Below are positions 15,667-25,060 of a DNA stretch of 64,000 nt, piece after piece. The position numbers and the translations under genes are program-made. A model generated the notes under the pieces. It saw only the letters and a program-made list of their open reading frames with translations. It did no database searches and was not told the DNA's origin. The DNA lies in NCBI GenBank assembly GCA_949752745.1, contig OX457025.1, forward strand, positions 93,949,304-94,013,303, in the 5' to 3' direction. The stretch comes from Protula sp. h YS-2021. Taxonomy: Eukaryota; Annelida; Polychaeta; Sabellida; Serpulidae. Numbering within the stretch: the first letter of the stretch is position 1; every line of letters starts with the position of its first letter.

Positions 15667-16113
15667 ATGCAGTACAAAAAGGAATTTTTTACCGAGAAAC
15701 GCCTGGTGGCTTATCATTTTTCCAAGAAGGATGTCGACTTGTGGGAGGAAATATATGTCGACTACCAGGCGTTCCTCTATGAAACATGGAGGGATTTTCA
15801 GTCTCAACACCAAGAAGAGTTCCATCGCTTTGGCAAGGCGGCTGAAAAAAGTTATCGGCGGCTGAAGAAAAGAAGAAAAGAAAAGAAACATCACACGTCC
15901 TCGTCGCTGCCGCCGCCGCTGCCGCCGCTGCCGCCTTGCCAAGAAGAGGAGAAGGAAGAAGAGGATCCTCCTCCCACCCAAGTGACTTCGCTGCCGCTGC
16001 CGCCGCCGCCGCCGCCACCATCTCATCCGCAGCAAGCAGTTGATGTTCAGAGCAGTGTACACAGGTTCAAGAATGTAATACCCTTACATCAACTGCTGCT
16101 GAAGATGAGATAG
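15667..16113 (+). CDS. Charged, Pro-rich accessory protein
   Basis: 148 residues from the ATG at 15,667, 45 bases after the TATA box. An earlier ATG at 15,637 is too close to the TATA and is not kept in the duplicated promoter. Residues 1-60 are helical and aromatic (MQYKKEFFTEKRLVAYHFSK...DYQAFLYETWRDF), followed by a basic cluster KSYRRLKKRRKEKK (possible nuclear localisation) and Pro/Glu low-complexity sequence. The frame ends at 16,113. A zinc-finger ORF continues in another frame, so the two may be joined by splicing. Function unknown. Confidence 0.5.
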   Translation: MQYKKEFFTEKRLVAYHFSKKDVDLWEEIYVDYQAFLYETWRDFQSQHQEEFHRFGKAAEKSYRRLKKRRKEKKHHTSSSLPPPLPPLPPCQEEEKEEEDPPPTQVTSLPLPPPPPPPSHPQQAVDVQSSVHRFKNVIPLHQLLLKMR

Positions 16114-16487
16114 TGGCCGCTGTTGCTAGCATCTCCGACGATGTGCAGACAACTTTCACAATCGACTGCACTTTCAGCCTTAGTGATGATTCAAAACTGG
16201 AGGAACAAATAGAGAACAACGTAGACCTCCAGTGTCTTATGCGTCTTGTAGACGATTTAGAAGGCATTGTATTTTGTGACTTCTGTCACCATCCTGTTCC
16301 TGGGGGCATGACCATACGCCAACATGAACAGAAATGTGCAGAAGCTATGAGATACGCACATCACTATTGCAGTCTACTGCGTAAAGATATTCATTCCACT
16401 AAGGCTGGAATTGCAGCACACAAAAGGAAGTGTGCCTGCACACAGACTAGCAACAACGAAGCCTCTGGTAGTGGGAGCGGCACGTAG
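16042..16487 (+). CDS. C2HC zinc-finger ORF without its own ATG
   Basis: The frame is open from 16,042 to TAG at 16,485-16,487 but has no ATG before the finger; a GTG at 16,113 is an unlikely start in animals. It encodes an acidic stretch and VFCDFCHHPVPGGMTIRQH...C, a CxxC-x12-H-x3-C finger. A second half-finger follows (YCSLLRKDIHSTKAGIAAHKRKC). The absence of a start and the overlap with the preceding frame suggest it is a downstream exon of the 15,667 gene. A weak donor (CAA|GTGACT, about 15,982) and an acceptor (TACACAG, about 16,064) would keep phase 0. Not proved. Confidence 0.5.
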
Positions 16488-16540
16488 AAACTAAAAGTGG
16501 GAGGAGGAGATCAACGACGCGACACTGAAAATCCCTCCAC

Positions 16541-16600
16541 GGCTGCCACCGGCAGCCACCCATTCTTACAAAATAAGCAAACAAAAAACCGTGTTTGGTG
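16541..16600 (+). terminator. Hairpin plus conserved 3' block, copy 1
   Basis: A GC-rich hairpin, GGCTGCC-ACC-GGCAGCC (16,541-16,557), is followed by AAAATAAGCAAACAAA and CCGTGTTT. The same arrangement follows the RING gene with a different stem sequence, which suggests an RNA 3'-end structure. Confidence 0.55.
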
Positions 16601-16635
16601 TGTATGCATGAGAATGTGTGGGAAATGCTTTTTTT

Positions 16636-17020
16636 TTTTTTAAACTCTCTCTCTGTCTCTCTCTCTCTCCACACCCCCTCGTTCACTCGAGACACTCACA
16701 CCTTCTTTCAAAAAACTCTCTCTCTGTCTCTCTCTGTCTCTCTCTCCACACACCCCCCCCACACACACACCCCGTCTCGGCGTACACACCCTCGTTCACT
16801 CGAGACACTCACGCCTTCTTTCAAAAAAAACTCTCTCTGTCTCTCTCTCTGTCTCTCTCTCCACACCCCGTCTCGGCGTACACACCCTCGTTCACTCGAG
16901 ACACTAACGCCTTCTTTCAAAAAACTCTCTCTCTGTCTCTCTCTGTCTCTCTCTCCACACACCCCACCCCGTCTCGGCGTACACACCCTCGTTCACTAAG
17001 GCGTCTCGGCACACCATACC
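16636..17020. repeat. CTCTCTGT-rich tandem repeat, 3' to the zinc-finger ORF
   Basis: Three to four units of about 120 bases. Each has a (CTCTCTGT)n run, CACACCCC, GTCTCGGCGTACACACC and CTCGTTCACTCGAGACACT, then CACGCCTTCTTTCAAAA. The open frames across it are low-complexity artefacts. A shorter related block occurs at 18,240-18,400. Confidence 0.85.
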
Positions 17021-17135
17021 TTTTTTTCCCCAAAACTCCCATCTACCATCCACATATCATCCCCCATACCATCCCCCATACATACACAACGTTTTCACCG
17101 GTAGAACCGGAAACACACTTTCTTTCACTCGCAAT

Positions 17136-17548
17136 CATTGCAACTGCATCAAATGACGTTTCGACGTTTCGTTTATACTACCATCCATTTCGTCAAGAAA
17201 AAATGTGTGTGGAACCTAACATAAGTTTCAAAAAATGATCTTTTAACTCTTCTTTGGTTGTAGGGGGAGGGGTGGGGGGTGGTTGTCAATACTCTGTACT
17301 CTGTGTATTGACAAGGAGGGGTGGGGGGTGGTCATTAACATAAAATTCTCGGGTACACTCCCCTTTTATATGAACCAGCTAGGGGAGCGAAAGTTTACCA
17401 ATAGAAATCCTCCTTTAACCACACTTTCGTCCAAGCATTTCGCACTTTCTCTCGCCAATAGGAACGCTCCTTTAACGCAGCACTCTCATTGGTAAACTTT
17501 CGCTCCCCTCTCCACACTATATAAGCTGCAGCTCAGCCATACCTCTCC
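17136..17548. promoter_or_regulatory. Divergent promoter unit, copy 2
   Basis: Duplicate of the 15,290-15,640 unit. It has a minus TATA (17,360-17,372), a perfect 22-bp inverted repeat (arms 17,381-17,402 and 17,488-17,509; spacer 85 bp with an extra CCAAT), and a plus TATATAAG at 17,518-17,525. It drives the RING gene. Confidence 0.7.
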
Positions 17549-17559
17549 AGCCTTTCACC

Positions 17560-18120
17560 ATGGAAGAACTTACGTTCCATCTGGATGAGGAAACCCCGAT
17601 CGCTTCGATCAACCGTGTACAGTATGTACCACAAAGAATTCGTGAAACGCCTTTTCGAAAATTTTTCTTACAACTTCTGCCTGATCCCAAGAACGTGGAG
17701 GTAGTCGCCATACCAGTGACAGTCAACATACTTCTTATGGCAGGCAGAAGAATTGAAAATATAGAGCTAGGCCAGCACGTCTCTGCGTTCCTGCGGACAT
17801 ACATGCTTGGAGAAGAACTACCAAGTACCCTAGAAGAAAAAGAATATCGCGATTGGGCTGAGGAATTCTTAGACATGGATACCGAGCCCTGCCCGAAGTG
17901 TGATGTGATAATGCTATATGATAAAGCTATCTTCCACGATTGCGGGCATACTGCATGCCTCCACTGCACACTAATAGCAGCCTTTTGGGAAGCGGCCATC
18001 AACACCAATTATACCATGACTTGTCTTCGCTGCGGAATCCACACCGATTGCTACCTCTTTAACTCCCAGCAGATGAGCCAGTGTGGCCGCCAAGACTGTG
18101 ACATTGTCACCTTCAAATAA
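17560..18120 (+). CDS. RING-finger protein, probable E3 ubiquitin ligase
   Basis: 186 residues from ATG 17560, 35 bases past a TATA box, in a good Kozak context (CACCATGG). The C-terminal half has a complete C3HC4 RING arrangement: C111, C114, C128, H130, C133, C136, C155, C158. The N-terminal 100 residues (a basic-hydrophobic region, PFRKFFLQLLPDP) match nothing I recognise and may bind a target. RING ligases are frequent viral tools for degrading host restriction factors; that role is inferred. The stop codon overlaps an AATAAA polyadenylation signal (18,115-18,120). Confidence 0.75.
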   Translation: MEELTFHLDEETPIASINRVQYVPQRIRETPFRKFFLQLLPDPKNVEVVAIPVTVNILLMAGRRIENIELGQHVSAFLRTYMLGEELPSTLEEKEYRDWAEEFLDMDTEPCPKCDVIMLYDKAIFHDCGHTACLHCTLIAAFWEAAINTNYTMTCLRCGIHTDCYLFNSQQMSQCGRQDCDIVTFK

Positions 18121-18145
18121 ACCTTCAGTGAGGAGTATATCTCCT

Positions 18146-18215
18146 GGCCGCGAGGAGCCTCGCTCGCGGCCGCCAACTATTAAAAATAAGCAAACAAACC
18201 GTGTTTCCAAAGTAT
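18146..18215 (+). terminator. Hairpin plus conserved 3' block, copy 2
   Basis: A stem GGCCGCGAG/CTCGCGGCC with an 8-base loop (18,146-18,171) is followed by AAAAATAAGCAAACAAACCG. It parallels 16,541-16,600. Confidence 0.55.
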
Positions 18216-18239
18216 GCACGAGAATGGGAAATGCTTTAA

Positions 18240-18540
18240 AAAAACTCTCTCTCTGTCTCTCTCTGTCTCTCTCTGTCTCTCTCTGTCTCTCTCCAACACA
18301 CTCACACCTTCTTTCAAGCCTCTCTCCAACCCCCCCCCCCCCCCGTCTCGGCACGGCGCACGCCACACCCTTTCACTCGAGACGTCTCGGCTTTTTTTCC
18401 AAGCCCCTACCATCCCCCCCCACCCATACCATTGTACAACCTTTCGCAATCCTTCCACCGGAAACACACTTTTCGCTCGCAATCGCAATCCATGCATCAT
18501 CCTTGCATCATATGACGTTTTCTTTCGTCACACTCTATCG
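18240..18540. repeat. Third, partial copy of the CTCTCTGT/3' block
   Basis: A (CTCTCTGT)n run, a 15-C tract, a GTCTCGGC motif, and then CGCAATCCATGCATCAT sequence related to the start of the promoter units. No gene follows, so it looks like the end of the tandem gene array. Confidence 0.7.
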
Positions 18541-18559
18541 TACCGTCTCTTACAACCAT

Positions 18560-18660
18560 GTGGGGCAGAACTCAATGTGGGGCAGAACTCTTATTTACAA
18601 TGTGGGGCAGAACTCTAAGCGTTCTACCCCAAAAGTGGGGTAGAACTCTTATTTCTACCC

Positions 18661-18664
<4 letters not shown>
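18560..18664. repeat. Subterminal GTGGGGCAGAACTC repeats, candidate right end of E1
   Basis: Direct copies at 18,560-18,573, 18,577-18,590 and 18,602-18,615, then an inverted GTTCTACCCC and a GTGGGGTAGAACTC variant at 18,635-18,648. The sequence CTACCCTACT ends at 18,664, right before (TG)n. It resembles a subterminal repeat region of a Polinton inverted terminus. Confidence 0.5.

Positions 18665-18717
<53 letters not shown>
18665..18717. repeat. (TG)n microsatellite
   Basis: About 53 bases of uninterrupted TG dinucleotide. Confidence 0.95.
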
Positions 18718-18718
<1 letters not shown>

Positions 18719-18760
18719 CTGTGTGTATGTATATAGTTGAAATCAAGTCAGTTCTGCCCT

Positions 18761-18889
18761 TACCCTGATATGGGAGTTGAGATCATACGGGTCTCGATTC
18801 TCCATATCCACACGGATGTCCTGCGGCTTCGCCTCTTTCCCCTTACTTTTTGACTTCCCCTTTGTGGAAACATTCTCTTGTGTTGCCAT
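18761..18889 (-). CDS. Probable first coding exon of a host gene (minus strand)
   Basis: On the minus strand, ATG at 18,889 opens a 43-codon frame starting MATQENVSTKGKSKSKGKEA and ending NRDPYDLNSHIR, followed by a good donor (AGG|GTAAGG, GT at about 18,762-18,763). The N terminus is basic and low in hydrophobics, as in many cytosolic or nuclear proteins. I do not recognise the family. The intron would run leftward, directly into E1, implying that E1 lies inside the first intron of this gene. It could also be a chance ORF. Confidence 0.45.
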
Positions 18890-19794
18890 CGTTTCTTGTC
18901 CAAATCCACTCTCTAATAATAGTTTTTAATACACACCATATACAGTTTCAAAATTCCTTTTATTTCCTAGCCCTTGGAAAGGAATTGCTATCGAGATACT
19001 ATAGATAAGCGATACGGCCAGATAGCGATTTTTGAAGCGTACAGCCTCTCGACAACACTTCGCTCTTGAGCGAGTGCTCTTGTACGCAATGACGAGAAAA
19101 AAGCTAGGCAATATTAATTGCACCGTTTATGTTGGTGTTGAGTTAAGCATTAATCGAGAGCTGCTTTCGCACCGTGGTTATAATGATAATGACACATGTA
19201 CTTCAAAATGGCTGATTAATTGTGACACGATAATTATAACATATCAGCTAATCATGGTTTGTAAATACGCATGTTGTACAAAGTGAGCAATAAATTTATG
19301 AATAGCATTTTTATTGGAGTTGTTTGTTTGACGATGTATAAATTTCAATCATTAAATGGCCCACCTCGATAATACAGGGCATATCTGTCATATTGTATAT
19401 TTACCGTTTTTAAGCAAAATTAGTACTTAACGCGGGAAACACGCGGACTTTAGCTGCAGGCGGGTAAATTTACCCGCCGTAGGACTTTAGCCGATCTAGG
19501 AATTTACCGGCGGGGACTTTACCCGCGGAGGAATTTACCCGCGGTAGGACATTACCCGAGGATGGAGAAAAATGAAATCTTGAATAAGCTTGTAAAAATT
19601 AAATATAGAATATCACTGTCCAGGTGGACAGCGTCTGGCCCGTAAATTACCCCCTTCCTCTTCTCCATCTTGCTTTTTCTTTTTTTCGGGGGGGGGGCGG
19701 GGGGCGAGAGGGGCAGGCATGCATGGTGACATATTTGCCCAGTGACCCTCGAGTTAGAGGTGGGTGGCGGTGGGATTCACCCTTTTTTAACCAA
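18890..19794. other. Intergenic or 5' flank, no gene seen
   Basis: AT-rich host sequence. At 19,430-19,560 there is a short run of GGGTAAATTTACCCGC-type palindromic repeats (CGGGTAA / TTACCCG, five or more). No coding support. Confidence 0.5.
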
Positions 19795-19803
19795 ACGCGG
19801 ACA

Positions 19804-20525
19804 GGGGTAGGTCAGTTACTCAATGGACAGTTGCTCACCGTCTAAATGAAAAAAAAAACGGTCAATTGCTCACCACTAAAATTTTATTTCAAATATTTTA
19901 CAATTTGCACTGTTACTGTTGAGCAAAAAGAGCACCAATTTTCTGTTTCACTTTCTGGATGAATTTCCGCCTATCTGTTTTATCAGTTTCAAAGCGTGTT
20001 TTTTTTTTGTTATATTATGCAATAATTCCACACAAAATTTCCTTGAAGAATTTACGTCTATCTCTATCATCACTTTCAGGGCATGTTTGTTTTTATATTA
20101 TGCAGCAATTCTCTTGTAAATATCCCACTGCTGGGGGATATCTTATTTGCATATGCTTTTTGTGATCTTGTTGCGTGTTACAATGTAAAATCAAAGGCTT
20201 TCCGGAACATTGTGTATTCAAAACTTGGAGTATAAAAAAGCTATGATTTTTTGTAATTGTAATAATTGCATGAATTGCCATGGAGGTAATAACTACTTCA
20301 AGAGGAGGTCAAAAACTCTGTTATTAGGGACATATGTACACCAAACAAAAAACACACAAATCCTACAGAACTCACGCGGACAATCAAAAATTGAAATTGG
20401 ATAAAATTTTGGAATAAAATTTTACTGATGAGCAACTGACCGTTTTTTTCATTTAGGCGGTGCGCAACTACACGGTGAGCAACTGACCAGTGAGCAACTG
20501 TCCGGTGAGCAACTGACCGTACCCC
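19804..20525. mobile_element. MITE-like element with GGGGTA terminal repeats
   Basis: 722 bases. The ends are inverted: the left begins GGGGTAGGTCAGTTACTCA and the right reads, reversed, GGGGTACGGTCAGTTGCTCA. Several GGTCAGTTGCTCACC sub-repeats follow, and an inner match (CATTTAGACGGT/ATAAAATTTTA) extends it to about 90 bases. The flanks ACGCGGACA and ACGCGGAGG agree at 7 of 9 positions, a probable aged target duplication. No transposase is encoded. Confidence 0.75.
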
Positions 20526-20534
20526 ACGCGGAGG

Positions 20535-21840
20535 CTCTATAAATTTCACTTCCCTAATACGATTCAGGTGAGGAGCTCGATGAGTGGCATCCCGGGGGTC
20601 ATGTTGCAAGCCTTGTGTACAAGGCACGATGTTCTGGAGCAATCCAGCGATTATCCTCCACGCGGCAGGGCATGGGAAATGTAGCATTGCACATCATTAG
20701 GGGAATATAAGTGATCATATTTTATTTGAAAAATGTTTTTGCTTACATGTTTTGCTATACGCTGTCCTTTTGCCCAAGACGTCTTTATGCCCCACAAAGT
20801 TCACCACGGATAACATAATCTACCTCACCCCTCCCCTCCGCCCTCCCCCCTCCCGGTGAAAATATTCTGGCTGCTTTTACTCCGGATCCCAGTAAACCCT
20901 GTGATGTTATTTCGGTACAGCGGATAAAACGGAACGGAACATACGTTCCAGCAACGTTGGTTCGACTTCGCATCCGATATCGAATCAACGTCGGTGTTTG
21001 TCTATTGTGAAAACTTGAAACAACGTCTACCTTCCGACGTTGGATAGACGTCGATTATCCCGACGAGGTTTCTCTCGACGTTGTATAGATGTTGGGAAAG
21101 CAGTGTTGTATAGGCGTCGTAAAAATATTATTCTAAAATCGCAATGTAGACACCGACAGTTATGGTGTGGTCACCTCTACGTCACAGTACCCTCACCCCT
21201 GGGTCATCCGATCATACAGGATATGTTTTTCTTTTTCAAAAGTAGGTGGGTAAAAACTTGTGAGCTCTAGAAGTTCTCATATTTTACGTACTCGTTTTGA
21301 TCTGTTTTCGAAGTCACCTGTCATGGCTACCATTTCTGGTCAGGAATAACATTAGGAGGTTTTTTCTTGTGAGTCCGGTATCTGTACAATGTCGATTTTT
21401 CGATGTCTTTCCACCAAAGATGTAGATTTGACATGTGAGAAATTTGCGCTTTGTTGCTATCAAAAGCAATGCCTTAACAACGTTGGTTACTCAACGCCTA
21501 TATCAACGTTGTGTCACAGACTTTGGTCAGATGTTGATCTATGGTCACGGCCAGTCACAAAAAATTATAGCTGAAGTGAATGTTGTGGTTTGGTCCGATC
21601 AACGTCGCATCCTCAAATCGAGTTCAATTGGCATTGGAATGTTAACTGGGGAGCAAAGTTATCCTAGGCTATCTCCAACCCCTTTACGATAGCCTCGATC
21701 AGGTTAAAAAAGATGGACACCTTTATTTTCAATTTTTATTTTATATTGCAAAAAAACAAATAAAATTACTAAGATGTCTTCACCCTGGGGAGTGAAGTTA
21801 TTCTGGATTGGGATAGGATATCCTCCTATACTTCGATGGG
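20535..21840. other. Noncoding stretch with GACGTTG/GACGTCG minisatellite-like motifs
   Basis: From about 20,950 to 21,150, and again at 21,480-21,610, the motif (C)GACGTTGGATAGACGTCG recurs in both orientations in degenerate form. Related motifs occur at about 40,430 and 52,000-52,140, so this is a dispersed repeat. No gene was seen. Confidence 0.5.
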
Positions 21841-21845
21841 AACAG

Positions 21846-22376
21846 GCGGCCCACCCCCCCCTGGCGCTTTCCCCCCGGCGGTTTCCTCTCTGGCGGTCTC
21901 GCCCCCCGGCGGCCTCCCCCCCCCGTCCTCCTAGCCACCCCCCCCCCCCGAACGGCAGATTTTTTTGGGAAACTTTCAGTAGCAAAACTTGTACATTTCA
22001 TTCCTTTTTTCCTTCTCCCCCCTTAAACTTGCTTTCCTCACTGATGTATGAAGACTAAAGGGTTATTGATGTTTTTAATCTGTGTACTTGAGTGCATGTA
22101 TTGAGTTTTCGAATTAATGAAATGTCTGATCTACTGTTGTGCTGATTGCATGGCACCATATTTCTATTGATAATTATGTAAGTAGATGAAAGGTGAGATT
22201 GAAAATTAAAAAAAGAAATGAAATATACAAGTTTTGCTGATTTAAGTTTTACTGACTAAAAAAATCTGCCATGGGGGAGAAGGACGCCAGGGGGAGTCAG
22301 CCTACGGGGGAGATCGCCAAAGGAGGGGGGGATTGGTAGGGGGGAGTCCGCCGGGAGGGAGACCGCCTAGACCCAC
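21846..22376. mobile_element. Fold-back (long inverted repeat) element
   Basis: Left arm 21,846-21,998 (GGCGGCCCACC..., GGCGG-rich, then CGGCAGATTTTTTT...AGCAAAACTTGTACATTTCATT). The right arm, about 22,215-22,376, is the approximate reverse complement. The centre is about 215 bases of AT-rich DNA. Non-autonomous. Confidence 0.6.
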
Positions 22377-23701
22377 TTCCACAGGGAGTGAAGATATCCG
22401 GGTGCGGGGGCGGGTGATGTTCCTGTTACAGCCGACCCCTATGCCCCCAACCCTTTTGTTTTAGGACATTATGCCCAATGCCGTTAGCTCATGAGTACTG
22501 ATCAAAACTGTGTCAACGCGTTCGTTTTCCAACAAAACGAGTTCACACACAGACAAGGTACAAACTGGTGTGTATATTTTGTTTATATACTGATCGTGTA
22601 AACATTTGACAAGTGGATCGGGCGTGTCCTTAGCCACTTGAAGGAGCGGTGGGCCCATTCATAAGAACACTCGCGCTCACAGAAACTCTGCTACAGCAAC
22701 AACACCGCCACCTTGAAAGTGACGTTAAAAAGTAGTCCAGTGGAAATATGCTTTCTCCTCGAGCGGGGTGGGGAGCTGGAGGGGTGGCCAAGGATCGATA
22801 CTCTGTAGCCGCGGGGGGGGGGGGGGGGGGAGGGGAGTTGTGCTTATAAAACACTCAACACTGACGTAACATTTTTGAGCTGACCTAATCTTTTAGCACA
22901 AAAATAGCCTTGGGTTATGCAATGAAAACTTCTGTTGGTTTATTGGATTTGTACCGCCTTGTTGCACCGCAGGGTACCGCCGGAACCGGAAAAGCCCCCC
23001 CCCCCCTCACCGTTTTTGTTTTGATTTTATTGAACGTTGAACTTAAAGTCCGATCATTCCCGTACTCCTCCCCTGCACCTAAGACAATTATCTTAATACG
23101 CAAGTTAATTATTGCTTGGTTATTACTTTCTTCCACTGTACACACTTAAATGCTCAAGAGCGTCTAACGCCTGTTTGCGTTCGACGAGCTCAAGTTTGTC
23201 TATTTTTACTTTAAAGCATGACAACTGTACGCCTATGCAAAGAAGGCTTTAATATCCCCACTGTTTAAGTCACTGAGTAAAAACAAACGAGCCGCGCTTG
23301 TTTTTTACACAGAAGATCTCAAGTACATATTTAACGAATTCTTCGTGACCAAATAATAGTTTAACTGGCAAGGCGTTGACATTATCCAGAATCCTATTTG
23401 CCTTGGTACTAGTTAAAGAGGGTTCTTTTTATTCACGTCTGACTGAAAAAAAAGTTAGTCACATGTGACATTACTAGTAAAAACCTATCACCAGTGACTG
23501 ACGCCTAGTTATTTGATAGAAACAATATTGTTTTGGATTACTAAAGCTTTGTCATTCATAACACGGAAGAAATATATTTTGAATTGAAGAGCAACGCTAA
23601 GTAGGCAAATAATAGAAGACAGACTTGAAAATCATAAAGAGTTATAAGATATAGAAATGGTAATGGTCGCCATATTGAGTACTGTTGTCTCCGGATGAAA
23701 A
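22377..23701. other. Noncoding host sequence
   Basis: Contains homopolymer G and C tracts at about 22,810 and 22,998 and no convincing exon. Short ORFs here lack family support. Confidence 0.4.
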
Positions 23702-24619
23702 ATGTTGAAAATAAACAATTTTAATTGCTGTTTCACATTAGGCGGGATTTTTCTTTTCACGTTCATCCTGTTAATAATACATTTGTGGATACAACATGAT
23801 TCAACTGAATCAAAAATCAACCTTTTACATTCGGATGGTGCAGAAGGAAACCGAATGGATTTAGTAGCGAAATCCGGATATTCCCAGCAAGGATATGATA
23901 GCGAAGATTACGAAAGAGTTGATGAATCCCGCTCAGCATTCTACAAGACGGAACTTGGAGCGGAAGATCGGAAATTTCTCACGCAACGACCGCGGTGTCA
24001 GCAGGGCTACATCTCTGGCATGGAGAGTGTGTGCGCGCCAGTAGGGTGTTTACCACTACTAACGCCATCTAGGAACTATGTGGAGAACTACCCGCTAGAA
24101 CACACACATCATGCACGTCACTTCCACGTAGAGATTGTGACAGAGCTCAGTAGGCTTCAAAGGTCACGTGGTATTTACGGAAGTGTTTGGATGATAGGAT
24201 GGGATAATATCCTGCAATCATCTTCTTCGAATATTGTTGATGTGGATATTGGAGAAACTTTGATCGTTTCGGATATTCCCGGAAGTGTGAATGCATCACA
24301 GAAAATACAGATTTTGGAACGATCGCGAGCGTCGAGACTTAAATTAAGTTCACACAATATAAAACATTTTCCTGTGCTTCATTCATCAGATGTAAATATA
24401 AATACTTTTGCTGAAAACCATACTCAGTTTAGGATAATATTTATTCGTTCGAATCAAGATACTTTTGCCGTGACAAGTATCCTCCAAAGGGCGTTGTGTC
24501 TTCTTCGAGAGGGGGGCTTAATAATTGTAGATTTGTCAAACACTAATGATATTCCAACCGGGCTTCGGCTTTTCTTTGAAAAACACAGTAACGTGTTGTC
24601 ACCATTCCTTGCCACTTAG
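23702..24619 (+). CDS. Type II membrane protein with possible methyltransferase-like domain
   Basis: 305 residues in a single exon from ATG 23702. Residues 10-29 (CFTLGGIFLFTFILLIIHLW) form a signal-anchor helix. The stalk is polar, then comes a region with paired Cys (RCQQGYISGMESVCAPVGC). The C-terminal half has the rhythm of a class I methyltransferase core: YGSVWMIGWDN, an acidic strand VDVDIGETLIVSDIP and LLREGGLIIVDLSNTND. That fold call is tentative. It is likely a Golgi or ER lumenal enzyme or a relic of one. It stands alone in host sequence and could be one exon of a larger gene. Confidence 0.55.
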   Translation: MLKINNFNCCFTLGGIFLFTFILLIIHLWIQHDSTESKINLLHSDGAEGNRMDLVAKSGYSQQGYDSEDYERVDESRSAFYKTELGAEDRKFLTQRPRCQQGYISGMESVCAPVGCLPLLTPSRNYVENYPLEHTHHARHFHVEIVTELSRLQRSRGIYGSVWMIGWDNILQSSSSNIVDVDIGETLIVSDIPGSVNASQKIQILERSRASRLKLSSHNIKHFPVLHSSDVNINTFAENHTQFRIIFIRSNQDTFAVTSILQRALCLLREGGLIIVDLSNTNDIPTGLRLFFEKHSNVLSPFLAT

Positions 24620-25060
24620 TCCAAAATTTATTTAAGTACTATGAGATGGCAGACAGACTACATGCGGCATGTGCATGGGTTGTCTTTGCTGGAGTCACTG
24701 AGCTTCCGGGAGAGCACTGGTCAGGCTTTTGGGTCACATGACCTGCTGCTCTCTGTCAGGACAACATAACTCCGTCTTCAGATGTAAGATTTCTGTGCGT
24801 TGTTATCCAACAGCCAGCCTCTTCGGCGGTTCGGTCTGTCGTGTATAACACCTTTTTACTCCGCAGATCCTCTGGGGATTACGCGGAAAATCGTACTTAT
24901 AAAAGAGAGTAACCACCTTTTAAATAAGCTCAAGAACAAACCTATACGGCTGTTCGGTCTGTTATGCACCATACCATTTTACTCCACAGATCCACCGGGG
25001 ATAATAATACTCATTAAGGGGGCACTACATTTTAAAATATCCGTGCGCTGTGTTTATACA
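24620..25060. other. Noncoding, with an internal CGGTTCGGTCTGT repeat
   Basis: Two related units (about 24,815-24,905 and 24,945-25,015) share CGG[TC]TGTTCGGTCTGT...CACC...TTTTACTCC[GA]CAGATCC. Confidence 0.5.

Larger units (their letters stand above)
1..18665. mobile_element. Polinton/Maverick (adintovirus-like) element E1, left end outside the window
   Basis: The block holds the hallmark set of this self-synthesising DNA transposon or virus group: protein-primed-type DNA polymerase B, retroviral-type integrase with chromodomain, FtsK/HerA packaging ATPase, adenain-like protease, double jelly-roll major capsid and penton-like minor capsid proteins. Its base composition is less AT-rich than the host DNA to the right. 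The right end is inferred near 18,664, where a cluster of GTGGGGYAGAACTC repeats ends in CTACCCTACT just before a (TG)n tract. The minus-strand reading of that end begins with AG, as Polinton termini are known to do. The left terminal repeat and the target duplication lie outside the window, so the boundary is a proposal. Confidence 0.93.

Noticed and set aside
16595..17238. Overlapping open frames rich in Ser/Leu/His
   Set aside because: They are produced by CTCTCTGT and CACACC repeats, have no domain and are open in several frames at once.
20298..20687. 129-codon minus frame with VAHRTVAHWSVAHR repeats
   Set aside because: It reads through the terminal sub-repeats of the MITE and its flank.
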